This document shows, piece by piece, positions 15,125 through 24,273 of a DNA stretch of 64,000 nt. The notes under the pieces are model-generated. The model ran no database searches and had not been told where the DNA came from. It saw only the letters and a list, made by a program, of their open reading frames with translations. The DNA is taken from contig QGGY01000011.1 of assembly GCA_003148945.1 (NCBI GenBank), positions 62,001 through 126,000 of the forward strand, in the 5' to 3' direction. Origin of the DNA: Murimonas intestini. Lineage in GTDB: Bacteria > Bacillota > Clostridia > Lachnospirales > Lachnospiraceae. The position numbers and the translations under genes are program-made. Position 1 is the first letter of the stretch, and each line of letters begins with the position of its first letter.

Positions 15125-17476
15125 ATGGATATTAAAATGAAAGATTCAATTACAAAAGGGAAGTTAAAAATATCATTTGACAGAGGAGGAGCAGAAGAGG
15201 GCAAAGCACACAGAAGGCCGTACAGGGAAAGGATCAGCCTGACAGATGGTGCCACGGAGAGGCTTGTCCTGGAGTCTTTTCCACATGCGGCCAACCTGCT
15301 GGACGACAGGTTATTTGCAGTATATTATCAGGATGACAGCAGGACAGAGGAGATCGATTGTACAGATGGAAATGCAAAGATCCGCATAGAGCATCCTGAC
15401 TATACTCTGGTCCGGGAAGTGAGTATGGACAGGATACTTATGAAGGGAAACAACTGGACAGCAGAAAATGCAGATAATGTGATAAATTTCAGAGTGACTC
15501 TTACTGCCAGGAAAAAACTGGATCTCAGGGCAATAGAAGACAAGTGGAATTATATGATCCCCAAACGGGAAAGTGATACAGAGCTGGAAGGGCCTCTTGA
15601 CTTTGTCTGGAGCCAGAGGATCAAGACATTCAGGACAGATGTTGTTTCCCACTACAACTTCCGCACCCCTGCAGTGATGATGCAGCAGAATGAGATATTT
15701 GCCGGTATCATCGCAGGGCTTGAGGGAATCACAGAGGAAGATCTGGCAGCTATGCCTCTGGGAATGGATCTGGATGTTACAGAAAATGAACACCCATGGT
15801 TCTCATATGGAGGAATCGGCATCAGGGGAGTGGATCCTGACCAGCCCTGCGAAGCAGGACATACCCACATCGTGAGGGGAAGCGACAAGTCTTTTATCCA
15901 GATCCATCTGGCATCAGGGGAGTCATGTACGTACTGTTATTCAATTATGGTAAGTGATGAGAAGCCGAAGCTGGGATACCGCAGGGCAGTGAGATATATC
16001 TGGGAGCGGTACAGCGCTTACAGGGATAAGACAAGCAGAGGGCTTGCTGAAAATATACGTTTTCCGGGAATCTTTACTTTAAAGGAGTGGGAAAAGGAAG
16101 TATGGGATAAAAGAGCTGTAGAAGACTACTATACATATGAAAAGAATGGAAGGACAGTAGGGGCAATAACCGGAAAACGGCAGGGCGAATGGTTCAGCCG
16201 GACCGACTATAAGCATGATGCATGGTTTGCATGCTGGCTTCAGGAGCTGGTTACAGGTTATGGGATGTACCGTTATGGAGAAAAGACTGGCAGGAGGGAG
16301 TGGACAGAACGCTCTGAGCAGATCCTGGATTTGATATTGAGCGCTCCGAGGACAAAGGGGATGTTTCCTGTCATATGCTATCTGGAAGAAGATGGGGAAG
16401 AGACATGGCTTCGGGATGACGGATGGGCCGGATACAGGAACGAGTTCCACACGCTGCAGATGTCGTATACGGCATGGCTTCTTGTATGCTGGGCCAGGAG
16501 TGTATTTCCGCAGCGGAGGCAGGAGATATTAGATTTCTGTGTACCCTATGGAGAATTTCTGGCCCGGGTGCAGCATGAAGACGGCTGTATCCCATCCTGG
16601 TTCGATGAGGAGGGAAATCCCAGCCGGCGGCAGTTCCGCGATTTTAATGCTGAGACTGCCGCAAGTGCCATTTTCCTGCTGGAACTGGGAGAAATCACAG
16701 GCAGAGAAGATCTTACGGCCTGCGGTATGCAGGCGGTGGAGTTTGTGGAGAGATATGTGCGCCCGCGTCAGAGATGGTTTGATCTGGAGACATTTCTGTC
16801 ATGTGCCAAGAAGCCTTTCAGCTTCTATGACGGATATACAGCCCAGTACCCACAGTGCAACCTGTCGGCTATTTTTGCCTCGTTTGCTTATCTGAAGCGA
16901 AGCCGTATCACAGGGGATCCTGCCCATCTGGAAGCGGCCCAGGAGGTTTTGGACTATCTGCTGCTGACACAGCAGGTATGGGACCACCCAGGAATAAAAA
17001 TAGACACATATGGCGGATTCACAGTACAGAATACAGACAATGAATGGAATGATGCGAGGGAAGCATTATGTGCAATCCTGCTTTATGAATATTATATTGA
17101 TACCGGAAGGTGGGAATATCTGGAGAGAGCAGCGGCCGCCATGCAGGATGGATTCCAGAACCTACCGTATGAGAACTGGGCACACTGTGGTTACGAGGGC
17201 ATGCAGTACGATTCCAGCCTTCTCTGGGGCTGCGGCATCATACTGACAGCGGCAGAATACCTGGATAAGAAGATGGGGATGATTTTTGCAGATCCTTCAA
17301 AGGAAAAGGCGCTGGGGCTTTGGGGGATTAAAGTGAAGGAGGCCTGTTTTACAGATAACGAGCTCCATATTCAGGCCGAAATACCACAGAGCCTCCGGAC
17401 AGATGAAATAGTCTTTAAGATCCGGGGCAAAGACACAGAAAAGTACAGAGTTTTTCTGAATGGGCAGAGCAGATAA
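15125..17476 (+). CDS. Unrecognised large protein, probably alpha-barrel carbohydrate-active enzyme
   Basis: I do not recognise the family. The 783-residue protein has no signal peptide or membrane segment. The N-terminal ~300 residues look beta-rich (SYGGIGIRGVDPDQP, HTHIVRGSDKSFIQIHLASGE); the next ~430 are helix-rich with aromatic and acidic motifs (GWAGYRNEFHTLQMSYTAW, DFNAETAASAIFLLELGE, NTDNEWNDAREALCAILLYE), like six-hairpin glycosidases and lyases. A short beta tail follows. ATG 15125 has AAAGGA at good spacing; ATG 15107, overlapping the GH78 stop, is an alternative. It is translationally linked to the rhamnosidase, so it probably acts on the same rhamnose-containing substrate. Confidence 0.75.
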   Translation: MDIKMKDSITKGKLKISFDRGGAEEGKAHRRPYRERISLTDGATERLVLESFPHAANLLDDRLFAVYYQDDSRTEEIDCTDGNAKIRIEHPDYTLVREVSMDRILMKGNNWTAENADNVINFRVTLTARKKLDLRAIEDKWNYMIPKRESDTELEGPLDFVWSQRIKTFRTDVVSHYNFRTPAVMMQQNEIFAGIIAGLEGITEEDLAAMPLGMDLDVTENEHPWFSYGGIGIRGVDPDQPCEAGHTHIVRGSDKSFIQIHLASGESCTYCYSIMVSDEKPKLGYRRAVRYIWERYSAYRDKTSRGLAENIRFPGIFTLKEWEKEVWDKRAVEDYYTYEKNGRTVGAITGKRQGEWFSRTDYKHDAWFACWLQELVTGYGMYRYGEKTGRREWTERSEQILDLILSAPRTKGMFPVICYLEEDGEETWLRDDGWAGYRNEFHTLQMSYTAWLLVCWARSVFPQRRQEILDFCVPYGEFLARVQHEDGCIPSWFDEEGNPSRRQFRDFNAETAASAIFLLELGEITGREDLTACGMQAVEFVERYVRPRQRWFDLETFLSCAKKPFSFYDGYTAQYPQCNLSAIFASFAYLKRSRITGDPAHLEAAQEVLDYLLLTQQVWDHPGIKIDTYGGFTVQNTDNEWNDAREALCAILLYEYYIDTGRWEYLERAAAAMQDGFQNLPYENWAHCGYEGMQYDSSLLWGCGIILTAAEYLDKKMGMIFADPSKEKALGLWGIKVKEACFTDNELHIQAEIPQSLRTDEIVFKIRGKDTEKYRVFLNGQSR

Positions 17477-17487
17477 GTATTTCAATT

Positions 17488-19254
17488 TTATTTCCCGTTT
17501 TTATCAGGGTCATCTACAAGAGGGATATGTATAGTTATCTTAGTTCCGGCTCCTGCCTGGCTTTTTATAATGAAGTCATGGCGGCCTTCAAACAGGTAAT
17601 TCAGCCTGCCGGCTATGTTGTTGATGCCAATAGGCCGCACTCTGGCTCTTCTGTCTGCATCAGTGTCGTCAGAGGCGAGAAGCAGTTTATCTGCATATTC
17701 CTGGTCCATACCCACACCGTCATCAAGCAGCACGATCTCCATGAGATCCTGCTGCTTTTTCATGGTGAGTGTGATCGTACCGGGTTTATCATCGGTGCAG
17801 ATCCCATGAATTAGAGAATTTTCTACCAGGGGCTGCAGTATGTTCCTGGGAATATAATATCCTTTCAGCTCAGGCTGGAATTCCAGATGGAATTGAAAAC
17901 GGTCCCTGTATCTGTATTTCTGTATGATGATGTACTGACGGATGACCTCAGCCTCATTCTCACACCGGGCATACAGAGGAGAATGTCCGAGATGGATACT
18001 GTCCTGAAGCAGATAGATAAAGGCACCTGTCATCTGTATGATATCCTGGCACTGTTCTTTTCGGGCAAGATAAATAATAGAGTTCAGTGTATTGTAGATA
18101 AAGTGGGGATTGATTTTAGCTACCAGCAGTTCAAAGGACAATTTTTGGGAGCGCTCTGTCTCTTCAATAGACGTCCGGATATGCTCCCTGATGGACACGG
18201 TCATCAGATTAAAGCCCTCTGAGATATTAGTAAGCTCACTGGAACCGGTGAGCTGTACACTTGTGTCCAGATTGCCAAGCCTGACCTGGTCAATGGCACT
18301 GCTTAAGCCGCCGATCTGTGCTGTTATCTTGTTCAGAAGAGGGTAGAGGCAGAACAGGATACACAGGATTATAAAAAGCATGATAATGATACCGATCACA
18401 ACGTAGGAGCCCTGGAGAAAATGTATGGACTGGGACATGTCGGCGGCAGTGACCAGATACCACCCGGTGGAGGGAAGATACTGGGAAATATAATAGTTTC
18501 CGCCTATTTTCTGGGAGTTGGAGGTGATGGCGGATGCAGCCTCCATAAATTCAGATTCATCACCTGATGAGAGATACAGCAGTTCTCTGTCCTGGTTCAA
18601 TATGGCTATCTGGCTGAATATATTTGACTGGTTTTTCAGCTTGTAGATGAGCTGGTCAAAGTTCAGGTTGATGATAAGCCTTCCAATCGTCAACTGGTGA
18701 TCTCTTGTAATGCTGGTGACAGGGCAGACATAGCTTACAAGCTGCACAGGCTGTGAGCTGTTTATAGTGACCGGGAATGTATAATTATCAGTAAAGCCGC
18801 GGAAATCCATGACGGAGCTTCCTCCAAGTGCATGCTCCTCAAACCATTCCAGAAAATCATTGCTGTTAGGACTTGTATTCCAGTAGCCCCTGTGTGAATT
18901 AGAGACAATACAGAAGCTCTGGACATAGTCATGCAAAAGTACGCTTTTTTCTATGGAGGACATCATAGAACGCACAGAAGTCACCTCATCGGATACAGAC
19001 TCCTTCTGCTCCCTGATGAGGAATTGCTGCACATTTTCATTGATAGCCAGGATCTTGCTGGCCTGTTCTGCATCCTCCTGGGCATCGCTGATATAATAGG
19101 CCAGCAGCTGCATATCATCCTTTCCGCGGCTTTCCAGTGAAAAGCGGAGGATATCTGAGATAACAAATAAGATAGAGACAGAAAGGACCAGAAATATGAT
19201 GCTGATGCTCAGGACCATTCTGCTTAAGATTCTGAATTTTAAACTGTGATTCAT
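17488..19254 (-). CDS. YesM-type sensor histidine kinase
   Basis: A 588-residue membrane sensor. TM1 spans about residues 12-35, an extracellular Cache-like sensor about 36-275, TM2 about 280-303 (VVIGIIIMLFIILCILF), then a HAMP segment (about 304-360). The phosphorylated His lies in INPHFIYNTLNS (near 383), and the ATPase domain ends with DDGVGMDQEY and GIGI-type GINNIAGRL. It phosphorylates the response regulator encoded just upstream in the same transcript (11 bp apart, RBS inside the end of that gene). It likely senses an oligosaccharide or its bound binding protein for the region 12468-26943. Confidence 0.93.
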   Translation of the reverse strand: MNHSLKFRILSRMVLSISIIFLVLSVSILFVISDILRFSLESRGKDDMQLLAYYISDAQEDAEQASKILAINENVQQFLIREQKESVSDEVTSVRSMMSSIEKSVLLHDYVQSFCIVSNSHRGYWNTSPNSNDFLEWFEEHALGGSSVMDFRGFTDNYTFPVTINSSQPVQLVSYVCPVTSITRDHQLTIGRLIINLNFDQLIYKLKNQSNIFSQIAILNQDRELLYLSSGDESEFMEAASAITSNSQKIGGNYYISQYLPSTGWYLVTAADMSQSIHFLQGSYVVIGIIIMLFIILCILFCLYPLLNKITAQIGGLSSAIDQVRLGNLDTSVQLTGSSELTNISEGFNLMTVSIREHIRTSIEETERSQKLSFELLVAKINPHFIYNTLNSIIYLARKEQCQDIIQMTGAFIYLLQDSIHLGHSPLYARCENEAEVIRQYIIIQKYRYRDRFQFHLEFQPELKGYYIPRNILQPLVENSLIHGICTDDKPGTITLTMKKQQDLMEIVLLDDGVGMDQEYADKLLLASDDTDADRRARVRPIGINNIAGRLNYLFEGRHDFIIKSQAGAGTKITIHIPLVDDPDKNGK

Positions 19255-19265
19255 TTAGTACACCT

Positions 19266-20777
19266 CTATATAGAAAAATGTTCTGCCCTGTATTCATTGG
19301 GGGTACGGCCTGTCATTTCCTTGAATATCCTGCTGAAATACTGGCTGTTTGTGATGCCTATGCTCTCAGATACCTCGAAGATCTTCATGTTTGTCTTAGA
19401 AAGCAGTTCTTTTGCCTGTTCTATCCTGTATTCATTTAAATAGTCATGGAATGTCCGGCCCGTATCCTTTTTAAATTTCTGTCCCAGATACATGGAGCTG
19501 CTCTTTAGAGTGGCGGATATATCAAGAAGGGACGGGCTGAGGTTATAATTCTGCCGGATATACCGGATCATGTAATTAGTAGAGGGAGAGTATTGCTGCT
19601 GCCGCTGTACTTCCTCATATATTTTTTTGAAGTGCTCCTGTACCTGGGGGAGGATGTCCGGCGCATAAGTGCAGGTGAGGCCGTCAAGGAGATGTTCTTC
19701 TCCGAGGTCCCGAAAGAGATGCCTGATCCCGGAACAGAGAGAAGACAGGAATACGGCATCCTTTGTTTTAAGCAGATGCTCAAAGCAGTCTGACAGCTGT
19801 ATGTAAAACTGCTGGTTATGGGAAAGAAAATTCTCACGGTCCAGAAAAACCGTATCAGGTGCCGGCAATGCCGAGGCTTCTGACGGAATACGGCTCAGGT
19901 CAATGATATTCTGGCCGGGCCAGAAGCGGTAATCCCCGGCATGTGACTCTAACAGCTTAAAGTCGTCATGGAGACCGGAAATTACCGTTTCCCGGCCCAG
20001 GTGTACGGCAAAAAAAGGAGTTTTGGCCGTCTGCAGCATAATGTCCAGAAGCCTTCTGACGAACAGGCCAAGCCGGGCCAGGTAACCCCTTCCGGCCTTT
20101 TCTTCCGGGCTTATTCCAATAAATACGGCGAGATTGGAATGGCAGATCAGTAAGTCCAGGATCTTCATCTGAGGTTCATTCAGTGTACAAAAGGCAGAGG
20201 AGTGGGGCTGGCGTATTTGATCTTTGGTGCTGTCTGTCTGAAAGACAGGTGTAACCGGGGAGAGAAGAAGGAGCACAAAGGAATCCCGGTAGGCGGCCAG
20301 GTGTTCCAGCGTATCTTCCGGTAAGACTGCATTCTGTTCCAGGATATCACGCAGCAGAAGGCGGTTTCCAAGACGCTGTGAAAGCCTCTTTTTTTCAATT
20401 GTTTCTCTGGCCTGGAACAACACCTCCAGAAGGCGGGAGGGTGTCATCTGATGCTTCACCAGGTAGGAGAGAGCTCCGATCTCCACTGCGCCCTGGGCGT
20501 AAGAAAAATCCATATATCCGCTTAAGATTATGATCACCACGTCAGGAAAAAGCTCCCTGATCTGCCTGGACAGCCGGATACCGTCAGTGTCAGGCAGGGA
20601 GACGTCCATAAATACGATATCCGGACAGACAGACCTGACAAGCTTCATGGTCTGCATTCCATTATAAGCATAACCGGAAACGTGAAATCCATTTGCCTCC
20701 CAGTCGATCAATTCCCGCATATCTTCTATAACCAGATCTTCATCATCTATAAGTATTACATTCAGCTTTCCATCCAT
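19266..20777 (-). CDS. YesN-type response regulator with AraC DNA-binding domain
   Basis: A 503-residue regulator. The receiver domain (about 1-120) has IDDED at the N terminus and the phospho-Asp in FMDVSLPDTDG (near residue 55). A long middle part of about 260 residues is of the kind seen in full-length YesN proteins. The C-terminal AraC double helix-turn-helix (about 400-503) ends in QYFSRIFKEMTGRTPNEYR. An AAAGGAG site precedes the ATG. It is divergent from the CUT1 binding-protein gene, and a motif shared between that promoter and the GH78 promoter is its likely binding site. Confidence 0.93.
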   Translation of the reverse strand: MDGKLNVILIDDEDLVIEDMRELIDWEANGFHVSGYAYNGMQTMKLVRSVCPDIVFMDVSLPDTDGIRLSRQIRELFPDVVIIILSGYMDFSYAQGAVEIGALSYLVKHQMTPSRLLEVLFQARETIEKKRLSQRLGNRLLLRDILEQNAVLPEDTLEHLAAYRDSFVLLLLSPVTPVFQTDSTKDQIRQPHSSAFCTLNEPQMKILDLLICHSNLAVFIGISPEEKAGRGYLARLGLFVRRLLDIMLQTAKTPFFAVHLGRETVISGLHDDFKLLESHAGDYRFWPGQNIIDLSRIPSEASALPAPDTVFLDRENFLSHNQQFYIQLSDCFEHLLKTKDAVFLSSLCSGIRHLFRDLGEEHLLDGLTCTYAPDILPQVQEHFKKIYEEVQRQQQYSPSTNYMIRYIRQNYNLSPSLLDISATLKSSSMYLGQKFKKDTGRTFHDYLNEYRIEQAKELLSKTNMKIFEVSESIGITNSQYFSRIFKEMTGRTPNEYRAEHFSI

Positions 20778-20839
20778 TGAGTTAACTCCTTTAGCGTTTG
20801 TGTGAAGCAGGTCTGATGCCTATGCACATATCATAGCAC

Positions 20840-20907
20840 AAATATATAGATACTACACAGAAACTATAGTTTGAATAATTGTTTTTAGTCATGTTACAGC
20901 TTAAAAT
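20840..20907 (+). promoter_or_regulatory. Putative YesN-activated promoter of the CUT1 transporter operon
   Basis: Positions 20840-20882 match 12356-12398 in 31 of 43 bases without gaps. TTGAAT (20871-20876) is followed after 25 bp by TAAAAT (20902-20907), exactly the spacing seen at the GH78 promoter. It lies in the divergent gap between the response regulator gene and the binding-protein gene. Confidence 0.6.
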
Positions 20908-20955
20908 CTAACTATGTTCAAGAAATAAATGCACATAGAGAAGGGAGAACTGAAA

Positions 20956-22326
20956 ATGAGGTACAAAAATCTGAAAAAGCTGGCGGCAACGGGAACTGTG
21001 ATTACTGTAATCTGCTCTGCACTGGCGGGATGCGGTACATCGGGGGGTGTATCATCTGAAGCCGATAAGGGAAGCAGTGAGGCTGTGAAAACGGAGGCGG
21101 CAGGAGATCTGTCAGAACCTAAAAAAGAGACAAAGGGGGAGGGAACAGAGACAATCACTATGTGGGGATGGAACGCGGGAGATATAGAGAAGATCTTTAA
21201 TGCGTATAAAGAAGAGACAGGAGCTGACGTATCACTTGATTATGTGACTGTCCAGCAGGAGGAATCTTTCCAGAAGCTGCAGACTACCATCAGTGCAGGG
21301 CTGGACCTTCCGGATATCGTGCCCAGCGAGGTGAATCAGAGGGGGACGATGCTCTCACTTGATATATGGGAGGATCTGAGTGCGGCCCCATACAACTTTG
21401 ATAAGAGCCAGATATTTGAATATGAGATCCCACTGTGCAGCAATGAAAAAGGTGAGCTGTGTGCGCTCCCATGGGATGTGAGCACTGCAGGGCTGGCTTA
21501 TAAGAGGGATCTGGCAAAGGAATATCTGGGTACAGATGATCCTGATGAAATATCGGCAATGTTTCAGACATGGGATGAATTTTTAGAGAAAGGAAAAGAA
21601 ATCAGGGAGGAAAGCGGCGGAAAGGTATACATGTTTGCAAGTCTTACAAATGTGAAGCAGATCATGGACGGGCAGAACCCGCAGCCGATCGTGCAGAATG
21701 ATACGCTTGACATGACCTCTGTAAAAGAGACTCTGAACTGGATGATCAAATTCAGGGACGAGGGCATTGTGGACAATATATTGGAATCCTCAACTGCATA
21801 CAGCGCATCCTATGCGGATGATCTCCACATCTTTTATCCGTGTGCGGGCTGGACGCCTAACTACGTCATCCAGCCAAACGATCCGGAGGGGGCAGGAAAC
21901 TGGGGGCTGACCGTGCCGCCTCAGGGATGCTTCAGCTGGGGCGGATCAGCCTTCATGATACCAAGGGATGCAAAGCACAAACAGGCGGCGTATGATTTTA
22001 TCTCATGGATGAATACAGAAGAAGGAACGAGGACACAGAGAGAAGTGGTAAATTACAATACTTCCAATGTGGAGGCTTATAAGGATCCGGAATTTGCAGC
22101 GCTGTATGACGAATGGTTCGGCGGGCAGAATATTGGTGAACTTCTGTTTAACAAGGCAATGGAAAACATACAGGTACGTCCGGTGAGCACTCATGATGCA
22201 ACCATAATGGAAGTATGGTCAATGGTTACAGAAGCGGTGAACAGTGATTCTTCTATTGACTTTGAGGCAGCCTGCACCATGTTTGAAAATGAGATGTACA
22301 CTCTGGCTCCGGAACTGAAAAAATAG
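20956..22326 (+). CDS. CUT1 sugar ABC transporter substrate-binding lipoprotein
   Basis: A 456-residue family-1 extracellular solute-binding protein. The signal peptide ends in the lipobox SALAGC with Cys26, so it is a membrane-anchored lipoprotein, followed by a Ser/Glu-rich linker and the mature domain (ETITMWGWNAGDIEK). The ATG at 20956 follows AAGGGAG; the frame open from 20929 includes that site and is not used. It delivers an oligosaccharide to the permeases at 22429 and 23406. A hairpin just downstream probably lets it be made in excess over the permeases. Confidence 0.93.
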   Translation: MRYKNLKKLAATGTVITVICSALAGCGTSGGVSSEADKGSSEAVKTEAAGDLSEPKKETKGEGTETITMWGWNAGDIEKIFNAYKEETGADVSLDYVTVQQEESFQKLQTTISAGLDLPDIVPSEVNQRGTMLSLDIWEDLSAAPYNFDKSQIFEYEIPLCSNEKGELCALPWDVSTAGLAYKRDLAKEYLGTDDPDEISAMFQTWDEFLEKGKEIREESGGKVYMFASLTNVKQIMDGQNPQPIVQNDTLDMTSVKETLNWMIKFRDEGIVDNILESSTAYSASYADDLHIFYPCAGWTPNYVIQPNDPEGAGNWGLTVPPQGCFSWGGSAFMIPRDAKHKQAAYDFISWMNTEEGTRTQREVVNYNTSNVEAYKDPEFAALYDEWFGGQNIGELLFNKAMENIQVRPVSTHDATIMEVWSMVTEAVNSDSSIDFEAACTMFENEMYTLAPELKK

Positions 22327-22361
22327 GCAGACACAGGCTGCGGACAAAAAATAAATGAAAA

Positions 22362-22404
22362 GCCCCGGCATATAGGCAGGCATCACCGTCATATACGCCG
22401 GGGC
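22362..22404 (+). promoter_or_regulatory. Intercistronic hairpin between binding-protein and permease genes
   Basis: gccccggc (22362-22369) pairs exactly with gccggggc (22397-22404), with further tata pairing inside. There is no T-run after it. Such hairpins protect the upstream message or partly terminate, giving more binding protein than permease. The second CUT1 operon has the same arrangement at 37534. Confidence 0.65.
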
Positions 22405-22428
22405 AGTTAAAGGAAAGGGGTGTTTAAA

Positions 22429-23409
22429 ATGGCGGTACCCAAGGTAAAAGCATCAGGCAGTACTGGGGGGAGGCGCAAGATAAGGAGCAGGCAGGTGTGG
22501 CCTTATATGTTTATCCTGCCATTCTTTGTTATTTACATTGCATTTAACTGTTATCCGCTTATCTACACGTTTTTTATCAGCCTGAATGAATGGGATGGAT
22601 TTACTGAGCCTGTCATGACAGGGCTGTCAAACTATAAAAATATATTTACGGAAGATCCGTATTTCCTTAAATCGATAGGAAATACGCTGCTGTTTATGGC
22701 TTTTGATATTCCTATTGTTATTTTAGGCGGATTACTCCTGGCATCTGCATTTAATAATAGAAAGCTGAAGGGAGCTAATTTCTTTCGGACAGCTGCCTTT
22801 TTACCATACATTACCATACCTGTCGCCATCGGCGTATTATTCAGCCTGCTTTTTGACTGGAATTCAGGCACTATAAATGAGCTGCTTGCCAGGGCGGGGC
22901 TGATCAGCAAGCATATTAATTTTCTGGGGACTCCTTCCCTGGCAAGGATGATAGTCATTCTGATGATCTGCTGGAAGTATATAGGGTACCATATGATATT
23001 CTTCAACGCAGGTATATCAGGCATATCTATGGAATTATATGAAGCGGCGGATGTGGATGGGGCCAGCGGCTTTACAAAATTCACAAGGATCACGATTCCT
23101 CTGCTTAAGCCGATTATCGAATATCTGGTGATCATGAATATCATATGGGGCTTCCAGCTGTTTGATGAACCTAAGGTACTGTTCAGCTCATGGACTTCGT
23201 CAACAGGTGCTTCCAGTCTTGTAGGGGGACCGCTGAAATCCTGCATGACTGCCATCTGGTATATTTACGATACATCATTTGGATCACAGATGCGCTATGG
23301 CAAGGGAGCAGCGGCGGCATACGGGACATTTATGTTCATCCTGGTATTTTCGCTGGCAGCCTTTATTGTAATGAAAATTCTTGGGAGAAAGGACAGGGAC
23401 GGCAGATGA
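22429..23409 (+). CDS. CUT1 sugar ABC transporter permease (MalF-like)
   Basis: A 326-residue inner-membrane permease with about six membrane segments, beginning WPYMFILPFFVIYIAF. The EAA loop that docks the ATPase is ELYEAADVDGASG followed by ITIPLLKP near residues 205-225. The ATG at 22429 sits 9 nt after AAGGGG; an upstream in-frame GTG (22420) is less likely. Its stop overlaps the start of the second permease (ATGA), so the two are translated together. Confidence 0.93.
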   Translation: MAVPKVKASGSTGGRRKIRSRQVWPYMFILPFFVIYIAFNCYPLIYTFFISLNEWDGFTEPVMTGLSNYKNIFTEDPYFLKSIGNTLLFMAFDIPIVILGGLLLASAFNNRKLKGANFFRTAAFLPYITIPVAIGVLFSLLFDWNSGTINELLARAGLISKHINFLGTPSLARMIVILMICWKYIGYHMIFFNAGISGISMELYEAADVDGASGFTKFTRITIPLLKPIIEYLVIMNIIWGFQLFDEPKVLFSSWTSSTGASSLVGGPLKSCMTAIWYIYDTSFGSQMRYGKGAAAAYGTFMFILVFSLAAFIVMKILGRKDRDGR

Positions 23410-24227
23410 AAACTCAAAAAGTAAAAAATATAATAATTTTTGTAATCATGGTTCTTGTAGCTCTTATCTGCCTGCTCCCATTCTACTTCATGATCATCAT
23501 GAGCACCCAGTATACAGAGGATATCTACAAGGGAATAACATTCCTTCCGGGCAGCTATCTGATAGAGAACCTGAAGACGGTATTTAATGCACATTTTGAA
23601 ATGTATTATAAAAACAGTATTATCGTGGCTGTGTCAGCTACGGCGCTGTCCCTGTTTGTGAGCACCCTCTGCGGATTTTCATTTGCCATGTACGAGTTTA
23701 AAGGCGCCAGGTTCCTGTTTGCATTTGTTTTAGTGACAATGATGATCCCAACGCAGCTGGGGCTGGTGGCTTTTGTGGTGGAGATGAAGAGTATAGGGTG
23801 GATGAATACACTGCTTCCTCTTATTGTGCCTCCGGCTGCGACAGGCTTTGGGGTGTACTGGATGAAAAATTTTATAGGCAGCAATTTCCCGAAAGAATTG
23901 ATGGAGAGCGCCAGAATTGACGGAGCGGGAGAACCCAGGATACTTTTTTCCATAGCTGTTCCATGTATTAAACCGGCGATCGCCTCACTTGGACTTATGA
24001 ATTTCGTGACAAACTGGAATTCTTTTTTAGTACCGCTGATCGTGCTGAATAAATCAGATACATACACAGTCCCGATTGGGATCATCAACCTGAATTCTGC
24101 CTACAGGAATGACTTGGCGGCAAAGATCACGGCGCTCAGTATCGGCATCATCCCCCTGCTTATTCTATTTATGCTGACAGCTAAGACCTTTATAAGCGGG
24201 ATCACAATGGGAGCAGTAAAAGAATAG
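23406..24227 (+). CDS. CUT1 sugar ABC transporter permease (MalG-like)
   Basis: A 273-residue permease with about six membrane segments and the EAA-type loop MESARIDGAGEPRILF then IAVPCIKP. The start ATG at 23406 overlaps the previous stop by four bases. The end, ISGITMGAVKE, is the standard C terminus of this permease class. It pairs with the MalF-like permease; no ATPase gene accompanies them, so the motor subunit must be encoded elsewhere. Confidence 0.93.
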   Translation: MKTQKVKNIIIFVIMVLVALICLLPFYFMIIMSTQYTEDIYKGITFLPGSYLIENLKTVFNAHFEMYYKNSIIVAVSATALSLFVSTLCGFSFAMYEFKGARFLFAFVLVTMMIPTQLGLVAFVVEMKSIGWMNTLLPLIVPPAATGFGVYWMKNFIGSNFPKELMESARIDGAGEPRILFSIAVPCIKPAIASLGLMNFVTNWNSFLVPLIVLNKSDTYTVPIGIINLNSAYRNDLAAKITALSIGIIPLLILFMLTAKTFISGITMGAVKE

Positions 24228-24273
24228 CGGCAGTGAAACTTCTGCCAATACCAGAGAGGAGATCATAAGAAAA

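Noticed and set aside
23190..23405. Longer N terminus for the MalG-like permease
   Set aside because: The extra residues overlap the preceding permease gene in another frame, lack a membrane-protein character, and the ATGA overlap at 23406 is the standard start.
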